A stretch of DNA of 64,000 bases. Origin: Plantago ovata (Eukaryota; Streptophyta; Magnoliopsida; Lamiales; Plantaginaceae). The stretch spans positions 72,638,496 through 72,702,495 of the forward strand of contig CM051457.1 in NCBI GenBank assembly GCA_028274465.1, given 5' to 3'. Of the stretch, positions 30,819-41,336 are shown piece by piece. The position numbers and the translations under genes are program-made. The notes under the pieces are model-generated. The model was not told where the DNA came from and did no database searches. It worked only from the letters and a program-made list of their open reading frames with translations. The stretch's first letter is position 1, and every line of letters starts with the position of its first letter.

Positions 30819-31122
30819 TGTAACGCCCCAGATTTCAGAGGCTTAAAAGGGTTGAGAACGCTACTCATACCAACAAGGTGCACCTTTCTTTTCGGGAATC
30901 CACCTATAAGAACTTCAGAGTTAAGCGTGCTTGCTCTGGAGCAATTCTAGGATGGGTGACCCACTGGGAAGTTCCCGGTGCGCGCACGAGTGAGGACAAA
31001 GTGCGCGGTTTAGAATCCGTGTTGGTCTGTGGGGCCAGCATATCACCCCGGAGAGCGCCCATGAGTAACCTTGCCGGCCCGTTGGGCTGGGTCTCGGCCC
31101 GTTAGTGGGCCGGGTCGTTACA
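30819..31122 (+). mobile_element. Cassandra TRIM solo LTR with 5S-rDNA-like core
   Basis: The 304-bp unit starts TGTAACGCCCC and ends GGGTCGTTACA. It is flanked by the direct duplication ATCTG (30814-30818, 31123-31127) and sits inside Copia integrase. Its centre (about 30860-30985) resembles 5S rRNA genes: TCATACCAACAAGGTGCACC, AAGTTAAGCGTGCTTG-like and TAGGATGGGTGACCCACTGG. Cassandra elements are known short LTR elements without genes whose LTRs carry 5S-derived sequence. Only one LTR is present, so this is a solo LTR. The clean duplication and ends suggest it is younger than the host copy. Confidence 0.9.
30919..30961 (+). promoter_or_regulatory. 5S-type internal polymerase III promoter boxes
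   Basis: AGTTAAGCGTGCTTG (30919-30933) matches the A box and AGGATGGGTGACC (30949-30961) the C box of plant 5S rRNA genes, with the right spacing and orientation. In Cassandra these boxes are known to be conserved. Whether they work here cannot be read from the sequence. Confidence 0.8.
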
Positions 31123-31750
31123 ATCTGTGGGGATATGCACTACAAACTGCAATCTACATTCTGAACCGTGTACCATCTAAATCAGTGGAGACAACTCCAT
31201 ATGAGTTATGGAAAGGAAAGAAGCCCTCACTGGGCTATCTTAGACCTTGGGGTTGTCCTGCGATAGTCAAACTGATGCTCACTGATAAGTTAGATGCCAA
31301 GGGTGTCAAAGTATATTTCATAGGCTATCCCCGTCAGACGAGAGGCTATGAATTCTATCATGATGAAGATCACAAGGTGATAGTATCTAGAAACGTCAAG
31401 TTTTTAGAAGCAGAATACCTCGAAGAAGAGAGATTAGATGACATGATAGAACTTGAAGAAATTCAAGACTTTGACATGCGCGAACATGAGTTCTCTAAAT
31501 CTTCTGATTTGGACTCAAGTTCAGTGGGAGCTTTCGAAGCAGACAAGGGTAATGATATGGCACTTGCTAGGCATGTCATAGTCAGTGGGAGTCCTGTGAT
31601 TAGATCAACAGTTGAAACCACACCAACAGAACCCGTTGTCAACCAACCTGTGCAACAAGTTGCACAAGAGCAGCCTCCCGCAAGGGAACATGGTCGCGGG
31701 GCGCGACCATCTGCGTCAGTACCCACTGATAATGTTCGTGTTACATGAAG

Positions 31751-31937
31751 CCAGAAAAGAAAAGCACCAGAACCAGTCGAGCTCCGTAGGTCGAAGAGGA
31801 TCCTAAAAGGACCTCAGAAGCAAAGCTTTATGATAGAAGACATCAATGAACTTGATGTCGGCTTATCAGATCGGGAAGATCCCGAGACCTACAAAGAGGC
31901 AATAATTGATATTGACTCAGATAAATGGCAAGAGGGC
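31751..31937 (+). pseudogene. Entry segment of RT region, Copia element
   Basis: Short open stretches (VELRRSKRILKGPQK-like and IEDINELDVGLSDREDPETY) match the linker before RT in the minus copy at 60580-60860. RT core motifs do not follow; the LTR fragment begins instead. Confidence 0.6.
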
Positions 31938-32745
31938 AAAATCTACTTGGAGTTTAGAATTAACATATGCACATGGGCAAAATCTACTTGGAGTTTGAAT
32001 TGCCTTAGAACTATAAGTGGGTCCAAAAATCGGGACCCACCTATCTCCCTTAGGACAGGAGCGCGCGCGCGTAGGAGCTTGAGTAGGGGAAGGAGTTCGA
32101 CTCCTTCCTCTATTAGAAGTCCAAGGGATAAGTTAGATTTTCCTGATTGAGTTTTAATTTGATTGGGAATGAATCTAGACTTGAAATTGGTTTCCTAGTG
32201 CGATAAGAATTAGATTCTTATTCCTTTACGAAGTCTAATTGCTTATAGTTTAGGCTTCTATTGACTACTATATAAGTAAGTCATTAGAGAGCTTTTTCAG
32301 TATCAAATTCTTAGAGAATTATTCTACCTTTCTTAGAGAAAACAAAAGCTCTCCCCCTCCTCTATAAGCCACACGCGCGCCACCCCTCTTGCCGGAGAAA
32401 AACCGCCGCCCCATCTTCTTGGTCACACAAAGAATATCCTAGCATTCTTCCGATAGGTTGTTCATCCGTGGATACCAAGGTTGAGGTTCTAGGAGCTGGA
32501 AACTAACTCTTATTGTCTTGCCGATAATCAGAGTATTGCAGATATCTTCGACTTCGACGAAGGAGAAGATACACCGGATTATTACGAAGACTTGGAAGCT
32601 GTGCTTGCTTTGGAAGTAAGGTTAGTCTTCTAATTGACGTGTTTAAATATATACGGCATATACATGATCAATTAACCTGTATGTTAAGAAAATTTTGAAA
32701 TTCCGCTGCGTACCCTAGGGGTAACTCTGACTGTATTTTCTTACA
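31938..32745 (+). repeat. Second LTR fragment of Copia element
   Basis: This is near-identical over most of its length to 26760-27560, including TATATAA at 32269-32275 and the end TATTTTCTTACA. It lacks the 5' part of a full LTR. Closeness of the two fragments suggests the parent element was fairly young when it was reduced. Confidence 0.8.
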
Positions 32746-33164
32746 TATAGTAGTCGACAGATGGGGGGCGAAACGCCTGGCACCGGGCGAACCGCCCCGG
32801 GTGCCGGGCGAACCGCCTGGGAGCTCCAGATCGGTGGTAGCGAGTTTTTGGCTTCAGGTTTCCTTTTTGGACTCGATTTTGCCTTCTAGTGACCTTTAAG
32901 CCTTGAAACTCGTCCCCTAGGCCTCAAAACTCGTCTGGAAACTTCTAGATACACCACGGATGACCACGAAGCACCCAAACTTCATTCTCTTTACCATAGT
33001 TGCCCATCAAAAGTACGTTTTTTACCTAAAAACCTGAAATATGCAAAGAAAAGGGAAACGTGACACTATTCTAATAAAATGCACTAAAATATAAGCTAAA
33101 TTAACCTAGAGGATAGCTAAATTGGTGAAAAAGACTCGAATGAAAGTGTAAAATACAAGTTCAT

Positions 33165-33166
<2 letters not shown>
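32746..33166 (-). repeat. Athila-like LTR fragment, minus orientation
   Basis: In the sense direction it starts TGATGAACTTG at 33166 and runs collinear with the beginning of the LTRs at 46373 and 54105 (TCTTTTTCACCAATTTAGCT, GAATAGTGTCACGTTTCC). It ends in a GC-rich module of GGCGAACCGCC words (32768-32820), where the Copia LTR abuts. Clearly diverged from the other two LTRs; an older relic. Confidence 0.75.

Positions 33167-33168
<2 letters not shown>

Positions 33169-33242
<74 letters not shown>
33169..33242. repeat. (AT)n microsatellite
   Basis: About 37 uninterrupted AT dinucleotides lie directly beside the TGATGA terminus of the Athila-like LTR fragment and inside the former reading frame of the Tat-like element. 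Confidence 0.95.
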
Positions 33243-33245
<3 letters not shown>

Positions 33246-34100
33246 CCCTTATTACTTGTTTTGCTTCCGGAGTGATCTTTACTATTGTTTTTCCTCCTTT
33301 TGTTAGGGTAACTAATCCAGAGTCTTCATTATAAGTAAATAGACAGAGGATGGTGGACTTCTTATCTTCTTCGGGTGACGTGCCCTCCTTCCTTCGAGAA
33401 GCTTTCAAGCTTTTATTCTCGTTCTCTTGAGCAGTAGCTTCTGAACCCGCGCTTCTTTTCTATGGCGAGCCTTGGCATAGACATAGACTTGAGTGATGTG
33501 GAGTAACAAGACCATGCGTCTTTTCTGTTTACAATTTCTTCTCCTGTTCCACTGAGTGTTGGAAATTTGATCATGTTGTGTAGCGTGGACGACACTGCTT
33601 TGATGATTCTGAGGGCTGGTCTTCCCAGGATCGCATTGTAGTCAAAGTCGATATCCACCACCATGAACCTTATTGTTCTTGTGATCTTCTTTGGGTGCTT
33701 TCCCATTGAAACCGGTAGGTCAATGGTTCCTACTGTCTCAATCTCTTTTCCTCCGAACCCTACTAGCGAGCTAGCTTCTCGAATAATTCGGCTCATGCTG
33801 CCTTTCATCTGCTCCAGTGTGCTCAAAAGATCACATTGGTCGCGCTGCCCATGTCCACTAAGACTCTTTTGACGCGTGAAACTCCTATGTCCAACTCCAA
33901 TACCAGGGGTACATCTTGCTCTTCAACTCCTGTGTAGCTGAAGCTCCTTTGGAGCACTTCATTATCATCAAAGGTGATTGGGTTCACTCTTTTGGCCTCC
34001 GGATTTTCATATTGTGCTCCGGCTACTGCAACGTGGTACATGGTGTTGGCCCTTTCTACGTCACATGATCCTCATGCTGGCCCTCCTGATATCATATATA
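33243..34100 (-). pseudogene. Protease relic, Tat-like element
   Basis: In sense order: VNPITFDDNEVLQ, PLVLELDIGVSRVKRVLVD, MGSATNVIF (active-site DMGSA), GTIDLPVSMGKHPKKITRTI, FDYNAILGRPALRIIKAVSS and TLHNMIKFPT. This is the usual Tat retropepsin layout. A lysine-rich segment with NEDSGLVTLTKGGKTIVKIT follows and stops at the AT microsatellite. The protease would mature Gag-Pol. Confidence 0.75.
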
Positions 34101-34918
34101 TTGTGTCTCTCCGGGAGTATCCGTTTGTTTCCCTTCTCCGGATCTCATTTTGGTTCTTCGGATGTCTCTCTATTGTAGGTGGAACCCATCTTCTGCGCCT
34201 TGTTGGTGGCGATGCAGCTTCATTTCCACCGTTGTAGCTCCTCGAAGTCTTGTACGAATTCATGTAGATGACCTTTCTTCAGCAGGATCTCTATTTCTGT
34301 GCTCAATTTAATGCAATCCTCTGTGTCATGACCCCATAATTCATGGAAGTAACAATAGTAGCCAGGCTCTGATCTTGAATTCTTCCCCAATGCATCGGTT
34401 GGCCAATTGATCCTGAGATTTCTCCTTTCTACCTCCTTGAGGATTTCCACCTTCCAACTACACAAAGGTGTGTATTCTTGGAATCGTACTGGATATGGTC
34501 TGAGCGAGGTCCTTCTCATCGTGTTTCTAGGACCTCTTCTTTCATGTGGAGCTCTTCTTGCCCGTTGAATAGCTTGTTCCCTTGCTATCCTTTCTGCATG
34601 TGGGATTCTTACCGACCTCGTTGGCTCTTCTGTTTTGCGGTATTGGTTCACATTTTGTCTTCTTCTGGCTCTCTTTGTGATCCAAAAATCTCTAAGGATT
34701 CCATCGTAGTCCTCCTCAGACTCTACATCTTGTTGATGATTCCTTATCCACTGTTTCAAGTGCGCATTGATCGTATTTCTGCACAGATACCTCAGGCGGT
34801 ATCCAGTCTGGCCACTTGGCTGAATCTTCAGCAAAAAGCCAGTGTGTCCTCCTCTTGATATTGGACCACATCTTCTAGACTTTTCAAGGGCAGCGCCCCC
34901 TGAATGGTACCACTAAAT
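34101..34918 (-). pseudogene. Gag C-terminal part with zinc finger, Tat-like
   Basis: An Arg-rich basic stretch (ITKRARRRQNVNQYRKTEEP) is followed by YTPLCSWKVEILKEVERRNL and the zinc finger C-YFHELWG-H-DTED-C (about 34310-34355), then IEILLKKGHLHEFVQDFEEL. These blocks are diagnostic of Tat-group gags. The stretch is continuous and ends where the Copia solo LTR was inserted (34919). Confidence 0.8.
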
Positions 34919-36784
34919 TGTAAGAAAATACAGTCAGAATTACCCCGAGGGTGGTGCAGCGGAATTTCAAAATATTCTTAACGTGCATACTAATTGATCA
35001 TGCATATAATATGTATTCAATCAGATTAGTTAGAAGACTTACAGAACTAAAACAGAATTGATAGCTGGATTCCGATCAGCAAGATCCTCGTAGTAATCAG
35101 TTGTATCTTCTCCTTCGGTGAAGTCGAAGATATCTAATTCGCCTTCTTGATTATCTGCAAAACAATAAAGATTAGTTTCCAGCTTCTTAAAACCTCAACC
35201 TTGGTATCCACGGATGAACAACTTATTAAGAGAATGCTAGGATATTCTCGAGTCAAACTCGGTTGACTTGGGAGAAGGGGGCGGCGGCGATGCTATGTGG
35301 TAGGAGGGAGGAGAGCTTTATTTTCTTGAGAGAATAGAAGAGTGAATGAGAAAGTATGAATAAAGCTCTCCTAACCATATACTTATATAGTAAACCTTTA
35401 TGTCCAGGTTCATCTCCTAATTAAAACATAACTTAATTAGGAAAACTTGCCCCATAAGTTTGATTGGAGGAAGGAGTCAAACTCCTTCTTCCATCCCCAA
35501 TTCGGCCGCGCCACTTAGTAGGGAAGGTGGGTCCCACTTTTGGAACCCACTATAGCAATTCTAATTCTAAATAGATTTTGCTCATGTGCATATATTAATC
35601 TAATTAATATATCCTTTTAATTCCAACCACAATTATATTTCTAAAATATAATCTTTAATTATATTTTCATAAGTACAATTAATTCAATTAATATTCTTAT
35701 AATATTAATTGCGCCACAACTAACTATAATTAACTCAGTTAATTATAATCCCTTTCCTATAGTCATGTGGATAAGCTGGTACCTTCACTAGGCATTATGG
35801 AATTCCTAGATAATCTCATTTGCAATATTAATACATGAGGACGTTTGAGAGGAATCTAAAAACTACCTTTCGTTGTTGAAGCCTGTTGCACTCAATGCGG
35901 CGATGGTAAGGTCCTTTCATCTGACTGACTCGAATGCATCTAGGATCGATGAAGTGTCTATCCCAATAATACACCCATGGCACCTTCAGTGAGTTGTTTG
36001 GTTAATGCAATATATCTTATGACCTTTCATAAATATATCCATACATTGGCCAGCGGTTTTACCAACACAAATATGCAGGACTTGAGCAGTTCTCTCCAAT
36101 GCTACACATGAGAGATGAATCCTCTCCAGGATCACTAATTATCCACAATTTTATTATTGCCATAGTCCCAGAAGGGACGTATCTACCTCTTATTCAGGCG
36201 TAAGCGTTGGTCTCCAACCAAAGACTATGGCGCAACAAATGTGATGATGAAGTCCTGAGAGTTTAAGGACGAATGGCATCACTTCGACAACTCCGGTTCC
36301 CATAGACACTTTAGTGTAGAGTACACATCGACGGGAGTTTTCGGTGGGTACTTCTATTGTTCGGTATCCTCCTCGAACAACTATGCGTAGTTATGGGAAC
36401 ATCATGGACTCACTCTAACGATCCATTCCGTAGTTGTGGAATCGACTCATAGTTTCTCTAATAAGTATAACATACACGCATACTAGTCTCGATTGCCTCA
36501 TTCACCCTACATCCGAGGTGAGCTTCGACTAGGGAGAGTTTGGGATAGATGATAATTCACATAGTTCCCACTAATTATGTGATTAGTCATCTATCCACTG
36601 GGGACACGTTTGATATCTATACAGACCAACCAGATAAAGATATGACATGTTGTACGCCTGGTGTAATATATAGATACATATGCAAACATAAACATGAATA
36701 AACAAACATATAATATATTACGTTGACTGTGTAATAGTACATTTGTCCTTAATAAAAGTTGTCTCTAGGACATACATACTATCA
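34919..36784 (-). mobile_element. Copia solo LTR with TSD taaat
   Basis: In the sense direction it starts TGATAGTATGTATGTCC and ends TTTTCTTACA. It is 1866 bp, with TATATAA at 35383-35389 (minus). The direct repeat TAAAT lies on both sides (34914-34918, 36785-36789). It belongs to the same family as 57022-59093. A solo LTR arises by recombination between the two LTRs of one insertion. It splits the Tat-like gag, so it is younger than that element. Confidence 0.9.
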
Positions 36785-38229
36785 TAAATCGGTAGATGAA
36801 GTATAATCTCATCTCCTAGAAGCTCATGACTTGTGTGTTGGGCAATGTATCCCACCATGCCAGGGCTTCTCCTATGAGGGTGTTGCGGAATGCATGCCTC
36901 CAAGGAATGTTCTGGCTCCTAGATTTTGCAGCAAACATGTCAATATGCTCCTTTGGATCCCCCTGTCCATAATAACGTCTAAGGACATCTTCCACAATTG
37001 GTACTATTTGATCCTCTGAATGATTCATCCTTTGTGCTCGAATCCCCTCCTCCGTGCTCTAGATTGCGCCTTGCAACTCTGCAATTCTGTGGCTCAAATC
37101 TTCGCACTGTCCCAAGAGCAGTTGTGGATCTTCAGTCTCTTCAAGTTGGCCTTCGCTACAGTATCCTTCTAGCTCCATGTCTCCTTCGTTCAAGGATTCC
37201 TCCTCGTTTATAACTTGTAGCAGGTTCTCCTCCCCGTCTTGGCTTCCATTCTCTTGACCATGGAACCTCAAGTAAACTATAAGTGTCCTACCCTCGGGCG
37301 GTACGTCCGGATGCACCATGGGAGTACTTCTGTTGCTAGTGTTGGCCAGAGTGTTGGAAAGGTGTATATTGAAGTCAACGGGAAACAAAGGCTGGATTTT
37401 TTGGATCTGGCTCCCTTGATTTGACAAAACTGGACTTCGTGTGGATAGATCTGGAGTAGGCGGTTGTTGGTTTGGCGCATTTGGTAGTGTATGTGGGTCT
37501 GTGGCTAACTCGAGTCCCCTTTCCAGGTTTTCCTCAAGCAAATCATAAAAAAGTTCCATCTCATCCATCCCATCAACACTCAAAACAGAATCGTCAAAGT
37601 CCTCACCCCCAGAATAACAACAAACAGAATAATCATTATCATCTAACGTCTTTTCACCCATAACCTCCTCAATCATTGTCTCATTTAAAGCAATAGTATC
37701 ATCAATATGTGGGTAATAAGGGGCAGCATGAGCATTTAAGTGGTCTTGTGTATTTGGACTTAACACTCCAGATCTACGAGTCATATCAATAAATAACCCA
37801 GATCTACTGCACGAACCAGAATCATTTACTTCAGATGGCTTCATTAAATGGGATAGGGTACGTGAGATAACCTTCTTTCCCCCGTTTGAGACCAGATCTG
37901 AGACCGATGATGGACCTTCCGTCTTTTCGTGCTTTGTTTCCGCGTCCTCCTTGCTTTGCTTCAGTCCTTGCTTCCTATGTTCTACCAGATCTGCATCCAT
38001 ACTTAACCCTCTGTCAGATCCCTCCACCTGGGTACTTAGAACTTGAGTTATTCGGTCATTATCCATCTTATCATTTACCCCATCATTCACATTTATATCA
38101 GTTCTTGCTTCAACAATTCCTTTGGGGGGATCCACGGATCCACTCCCTTTAAGGATGTCTGGGTATGGAACTTTGAATTTCCTCTGCCCTTGCTAAAGCA
38201 AAGAACCTAGAAACCAGATTTGTTTGCCG
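36785..38229 (-). pseudogene. Gag N-terminal and core part, Tat-like
   Basis: In the sense direction, a 358-residue open stretch (38135-37059) is hydrophilic and acidic, with YSGGEDFDDSVLSVDGMDEM and NQQPPTPDLSTRSPVLSNQ. The capsid core follows: VEDVLRRYYGQGDPKEHIDM and RHAFRNTLIGEALAWWDTLP (36816-37028), which is the retrotransposon Gag pattern with the WW pair. The long acidic N-terminus is unusual compared with the core. Broken, and cut by the solo LTR. Confidence 0.7.
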
Positions 38230-38248
38230 GTTCCCATAGACGGCGCCA
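38230..38248 (-). promoter_or_regulatory. Primer-binding site, Tat-like element
   Basis: In the sense direction TGGCGCCGTCTATGGGAAC lies four bases after the LTR end CATCA. TGGCGCCGTC(T)GTGGGAA is the site I know from Tat/Retand elements. This fixes both lineage and orientation. Confidence 0.75.
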
Positions 38249-38252
38249 GAAA

Positions 38253-38507
38253 TGATGGAACGTGATTTTCCCTTGGGAGATAAAACAGATAATGACCACT
38301 AACTCGATTTCCATGACTCTGGTGGATGGAGGTGAAGGAGGTAGGATCTTCTTTCCGGGTGCTGCCTCGTCCTGTCCTCCCGAACCGTGAGTCTCTGCCT
38401 TGTCCGACCTCAAAATCTTCTAGTCTGACTCCTCGCTCCTCTGGCAGCAAGCTTGAACTCTGATCGTCCTTCCACGAGCAATATCTACCTGGGGGGGGGG
38501 GTGTGCA
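38253..38507 (-). repeat. Tat-like LTR, inner portion
   Basis: This is the sense 3' part of the 5' LTR, ending ...CCATCA at 38253. It contains a G run of about ten bases at 38491-38501 and stops at the Tekay-like insertion. The last five bases, GTGCA (38503-38507), are the target duplication. The other portion is 45266-45878. Confidence 0.65.
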
Positions 38508-40945
38508 TGTAACATCCCGTATTTTCTACTCTTTTTATTTAATTAATTTCCTAAGTAATTTATTTTATTTGGGTAATTTAATTAAGTTCTTTCCCGCGCA
38601 TTCGAGTTCGTCATTAGAGAGTTCGCGTTGAATTAATTCACTCTGTTTCGTTTTGGGTTCAGCTAGTGATCTGAATTAAGAGGCCCAATTTGAATCAATC
38701 TCCTGGCCCAATTTAGATGGCCCAAGTCTTGGTCAGTCAGTCAAAGCCCAGTCTCCAAGCCTTAACCCTAACCCTAAAAACCCAAAAAGAAAGAAAGAAA
38801 CAAAAACAAACTCTCTACCTCTCTCTCATACGCTCATCTTCACCATCTCCATCTTCTTTCATCTTTTCCTCATCACCTCACCATCATCATCAACGGACTA
38901 GCATCATCATCATCACCGCCGTACCACCACCACCGTGCCACCCTGCGGCCGCCGCCTGAGCTGCCCCGTTTTCCTCCAAATCAGTTCCATTCCGATCCGT
39001 CTCCGGCGTGTTTTAATCCATCTCGGCCCGTCCAGATTCGTCCCGACTCCGATTCAATCTGGGCTGCTCCGTTGAAGTTCTGGCTTGCCCGGTTTTGTTC
39101 GCGTGCTCTGTTCCGGCTCTGCCTCGTTCGTTAGCTTCAATACTCTTGTCCGTCTCTCCGGCTTGGTTGCTCCGGTAAGGCTATGTTCCGTTCCGTTTCT
39201 ATTCGTTTGAATTCAATTCGAGTTCTTCATCTCCTGATCCGCTTATGGGATTCAATCCCGTTTTTGTTTTGTTTTTCCTTGTCTTACAGATTCGTATTGT
39301 AAACATCTTGGAAGGTATATCTCGACTCTGTTTTAACTTTCGTTATATTTTGCCCGTTTTACCCTTGTGAGATTCTGGAATTGACCCTTTTGCCCCTGGA
39401 TCGACTTGGACTATCTATGGACTGTTCGAATTTGGATTTAGGACTGTATTAGCTCGAATTTGACTGACTTGGGCTTTGACGTAATTATTTAAGAAACTTG
39501 AGGACTGTTTTGTAAAAGACTAAAACTTGAAGAACCTTTTTGCAAATACTAGTTTAAGGGTGAATTAGTAACTTCCCAACCTCTGGACTAAACTGTTAAA
39601 ACGAGCTTCTTTTAAGGACTATTCTGAAGATTGTAGAAACTAGAGTATTGTTTTGCAACTTACTATTGAGGGTATTCTGGTAATTTTGTAATCTGATTTA
39701 AAATTATTTTCTAAAGTTAGTAAGTTATTAGTTCCTGTTTTGGTGAAGTGAGTAATGAATTACCTTCTAGCTTAGTTGATTAAGGGTTGTGTTACTAACT
39801 TAGAGGTCTTGAGTTTGAGCCCCTCCTCTGCCACTTTTTACCGACATTTTTATTTTCATTCGTTTAGCTTTTGTTCGACTTCTAGTTCGTAACTAGATAC
39901 TTCCTGTTTAGGTTCTCCGACCGATAGCTCTTAACTCGATGTGCTTTTGAGGATCTTTGCTTGCAAGTTTAAGGTGAGTGTTCGCCCCAAAGTTTGCTTG
40001 TTTTTAAAACCTGGAAGACTAGGTGCTATGCATGTTTATACACATATGTTGATTGTATTCTGTATGCTACTTCTTTTAAAAGTAAATATGTCCTAAGTAT
40101 GACTATTCTACTTATACTGTTTGTGGTTATTCCGTTTGGCAATGATTCTTCTGCAGGAACATTTCTCGATATCTCGAGTATGGTCTGTTACTGTTTGCAT
40201 GTTCTGTTGTCTGTGTCCGTTCTGTCTGTTTCTGTGTGACCGGTCGATTAGGTTCTAATTAGGTAGACTTGGGTAGTGTGGACTATCGGTTTTATTTGGT
40301 TATTGCCTAGTCTATTCCCTTTTAGGCGCAAGGCAGAAGTCGCTGAGGTCTATTAGGGTCGTAGGATCTGTTTCCCCAAAGTACACGGAGATCTGTTCTG
40401 TCTAGAGTTGTAACCCTTTGGAGGGAGTTACAAGGGCATTCTGGGAGTAGGAGTAACAAGGCGGGCTGCACCAACAGACTTCACTTATCTGTTTCTGTCT
40501 GTCCCTATGTTCTGTTATCTGCTTCTGTTACTGTCTTACTTGCTACAAATGTTTTTGTTTTCAAAACTGTTTACTGTTATGTCTTTTTAAAATAGAACCT
40601 CACTGAGATCCTTTATCTCACACTCTTTATGTTTTCAAAATCCCTTCCTTGTAGATTCTGGTGAAGGAGACCGAGTCTAGACGTCCAGCGATTGAGAGTG
40701 GGAACTGGGGCTTTCGTTGGGATTTATTTGCTTTTTTTTGAAAATAAGAAGAAAAACTATTTATATTTTTCACTATCTGTTACATTATTTTGAACTCTTA
40801 AGTTACCGTTAGATTTTACTTGATTCTGTTATCGCTGTGGCGCCAAAGTTTGTTATGGCATTTATTGTCGATCGTTGAATTTGAATTATTTCGAATATTT
40901 TATTTTCAAGAAAATTATTTGTTTTTAAAATCCGATACCGTTACA
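38508..40945 (+). repeat. 5' LTR, Tekay/Del-like element
   Basis: TGTAACATCCCGTATTTTC opens it and ACCGTTACA closes it, with 6-bp terminal inverted repeats TGTAAC/GTTACA. It is 2438 bp. The first 450 bp hold A/CAAA-rich and CATCATCA-rich stretches, and a conserved GTTTAAGGTGAGTGTTC near 39968 looks like a splice donor context. tRNA-like boxes are at 39768-39821. Confidence 0.9.
39768..39821 (+). promoter_or_regulatory. tRNA-like A/B boxes in 5' LTR
   Basis: TAGCTTAGTTGA (39768-39779) and GAGTTTGAGCC (39811-39821), 43 nt apart, correspond to the boxes at 16262-16315 and 44081-44134. The 3' LTR copy keeps the better B box (GAGTTCGAGCC) and the older fragment the better A box. Confidence 0.5.
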
Positions 40946-40947
40946 GT

Positions 40948-40960
40948 TGGTATCAGAGCT
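40948..40960 (+). promoter_or_regulatory. Primer-binding site, Tekay/Del-like element
   Basis: TGGTATCAGAGCT begins two bases after the LTR end and matches the initiator-Met tRNA complement used by chromoviruses. Confidence 0.9.
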
Positions 40961-41336
40961 TGAGTTCAAACTCAAGCTTGCTAGGATAGGATCTTTTTGC
41001 CTCTGGGGTGTGTGTGAGGGTCCGAGTCGCTGGATTAGGTTATATGTATCTTTTTACTTCTTTTCTTGTCTAAGTCATTCGAACTAACTCTGAACCGTCA
41101 TTCTGTTCTGATTCTGAGACTGCTTTGTGTTATTGTCAGTTGGCGCTTGATTGATTATTAAGTTGATTGCTTGTTTTGTCTTATCGATTCTGCTGCCTTA
41201 AGTTAATTGCATGCTTTACACTTTCATTTATGCAATAGTTTAACCTTAAGCCTTTGCCTTAATTCACGTTACGCCTTAGGATAGTCACGCTCGAGGATGT
41301 TAATTATGTTACTGACCTTAGACTAATTGCGATAGG

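Larger units (their letters stand above)
30441..31750 (+). pseudogene. Integrase relic interrupted by Cassandra solo LTR
   Basis: Catalytic landmarks are TDDFSRYGYIYLMKNKSETF (first Asp), VTLRSDQGGEYLSEEF (second Asp) and TPQLNGVSERRNRTLLDMVR (Glu). After the insertion (30819-31122) come YALQTAIYILNRVPSKSVET and PYELWKGKKPSLGYLRPWGC, then a hydrophilic C-terminal linker with a Gln/Pro-rich stretch. The two sides are the same domain, split by the inserted LTR and its 5-bp duplication. Confidence 0.8.
26640..32745 (+). mobile_element. Ty1-copia element, plus strand, incomplete
   Basis: An LTR fragment, initiator-Met primer site, long leader with structured repeats, gag, protease and integrase are followed by a short RT-entry remnant and another LTR fragment. 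RT core and RNase H are not present. The same family appears in minus orientation at 57022-64000 and as a solo LTR at 34919-36784. It contains a Cassandra solo LTR. Lineage is uncertain: gag and RT wording (in the other copy) suggest a Tork/TAR-type element rather than Sirevirus or Angela. Decayed, with several breaks. Confidence 0.8.

Noticed and set aside
30860-30985. A functional 5S rRNA gene
   Set aside because: It differs from 5S at several places and lies between LTR-type ends with a target duplication; it is the Cassandra LTR core.
33106-33408. 100-residue frame with an Ile-Tyr repeat
   Set aside because: The repeat is just the AT microsatellite read as codons; only the part above 33243 is Tat-like.
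38717-38959. 80-residue frame in the Tekay-like LTR
   Set aside because: Low-complexity Ser/Pro/His run from CATCATCA-type repeats in U3; not supported as a gene.
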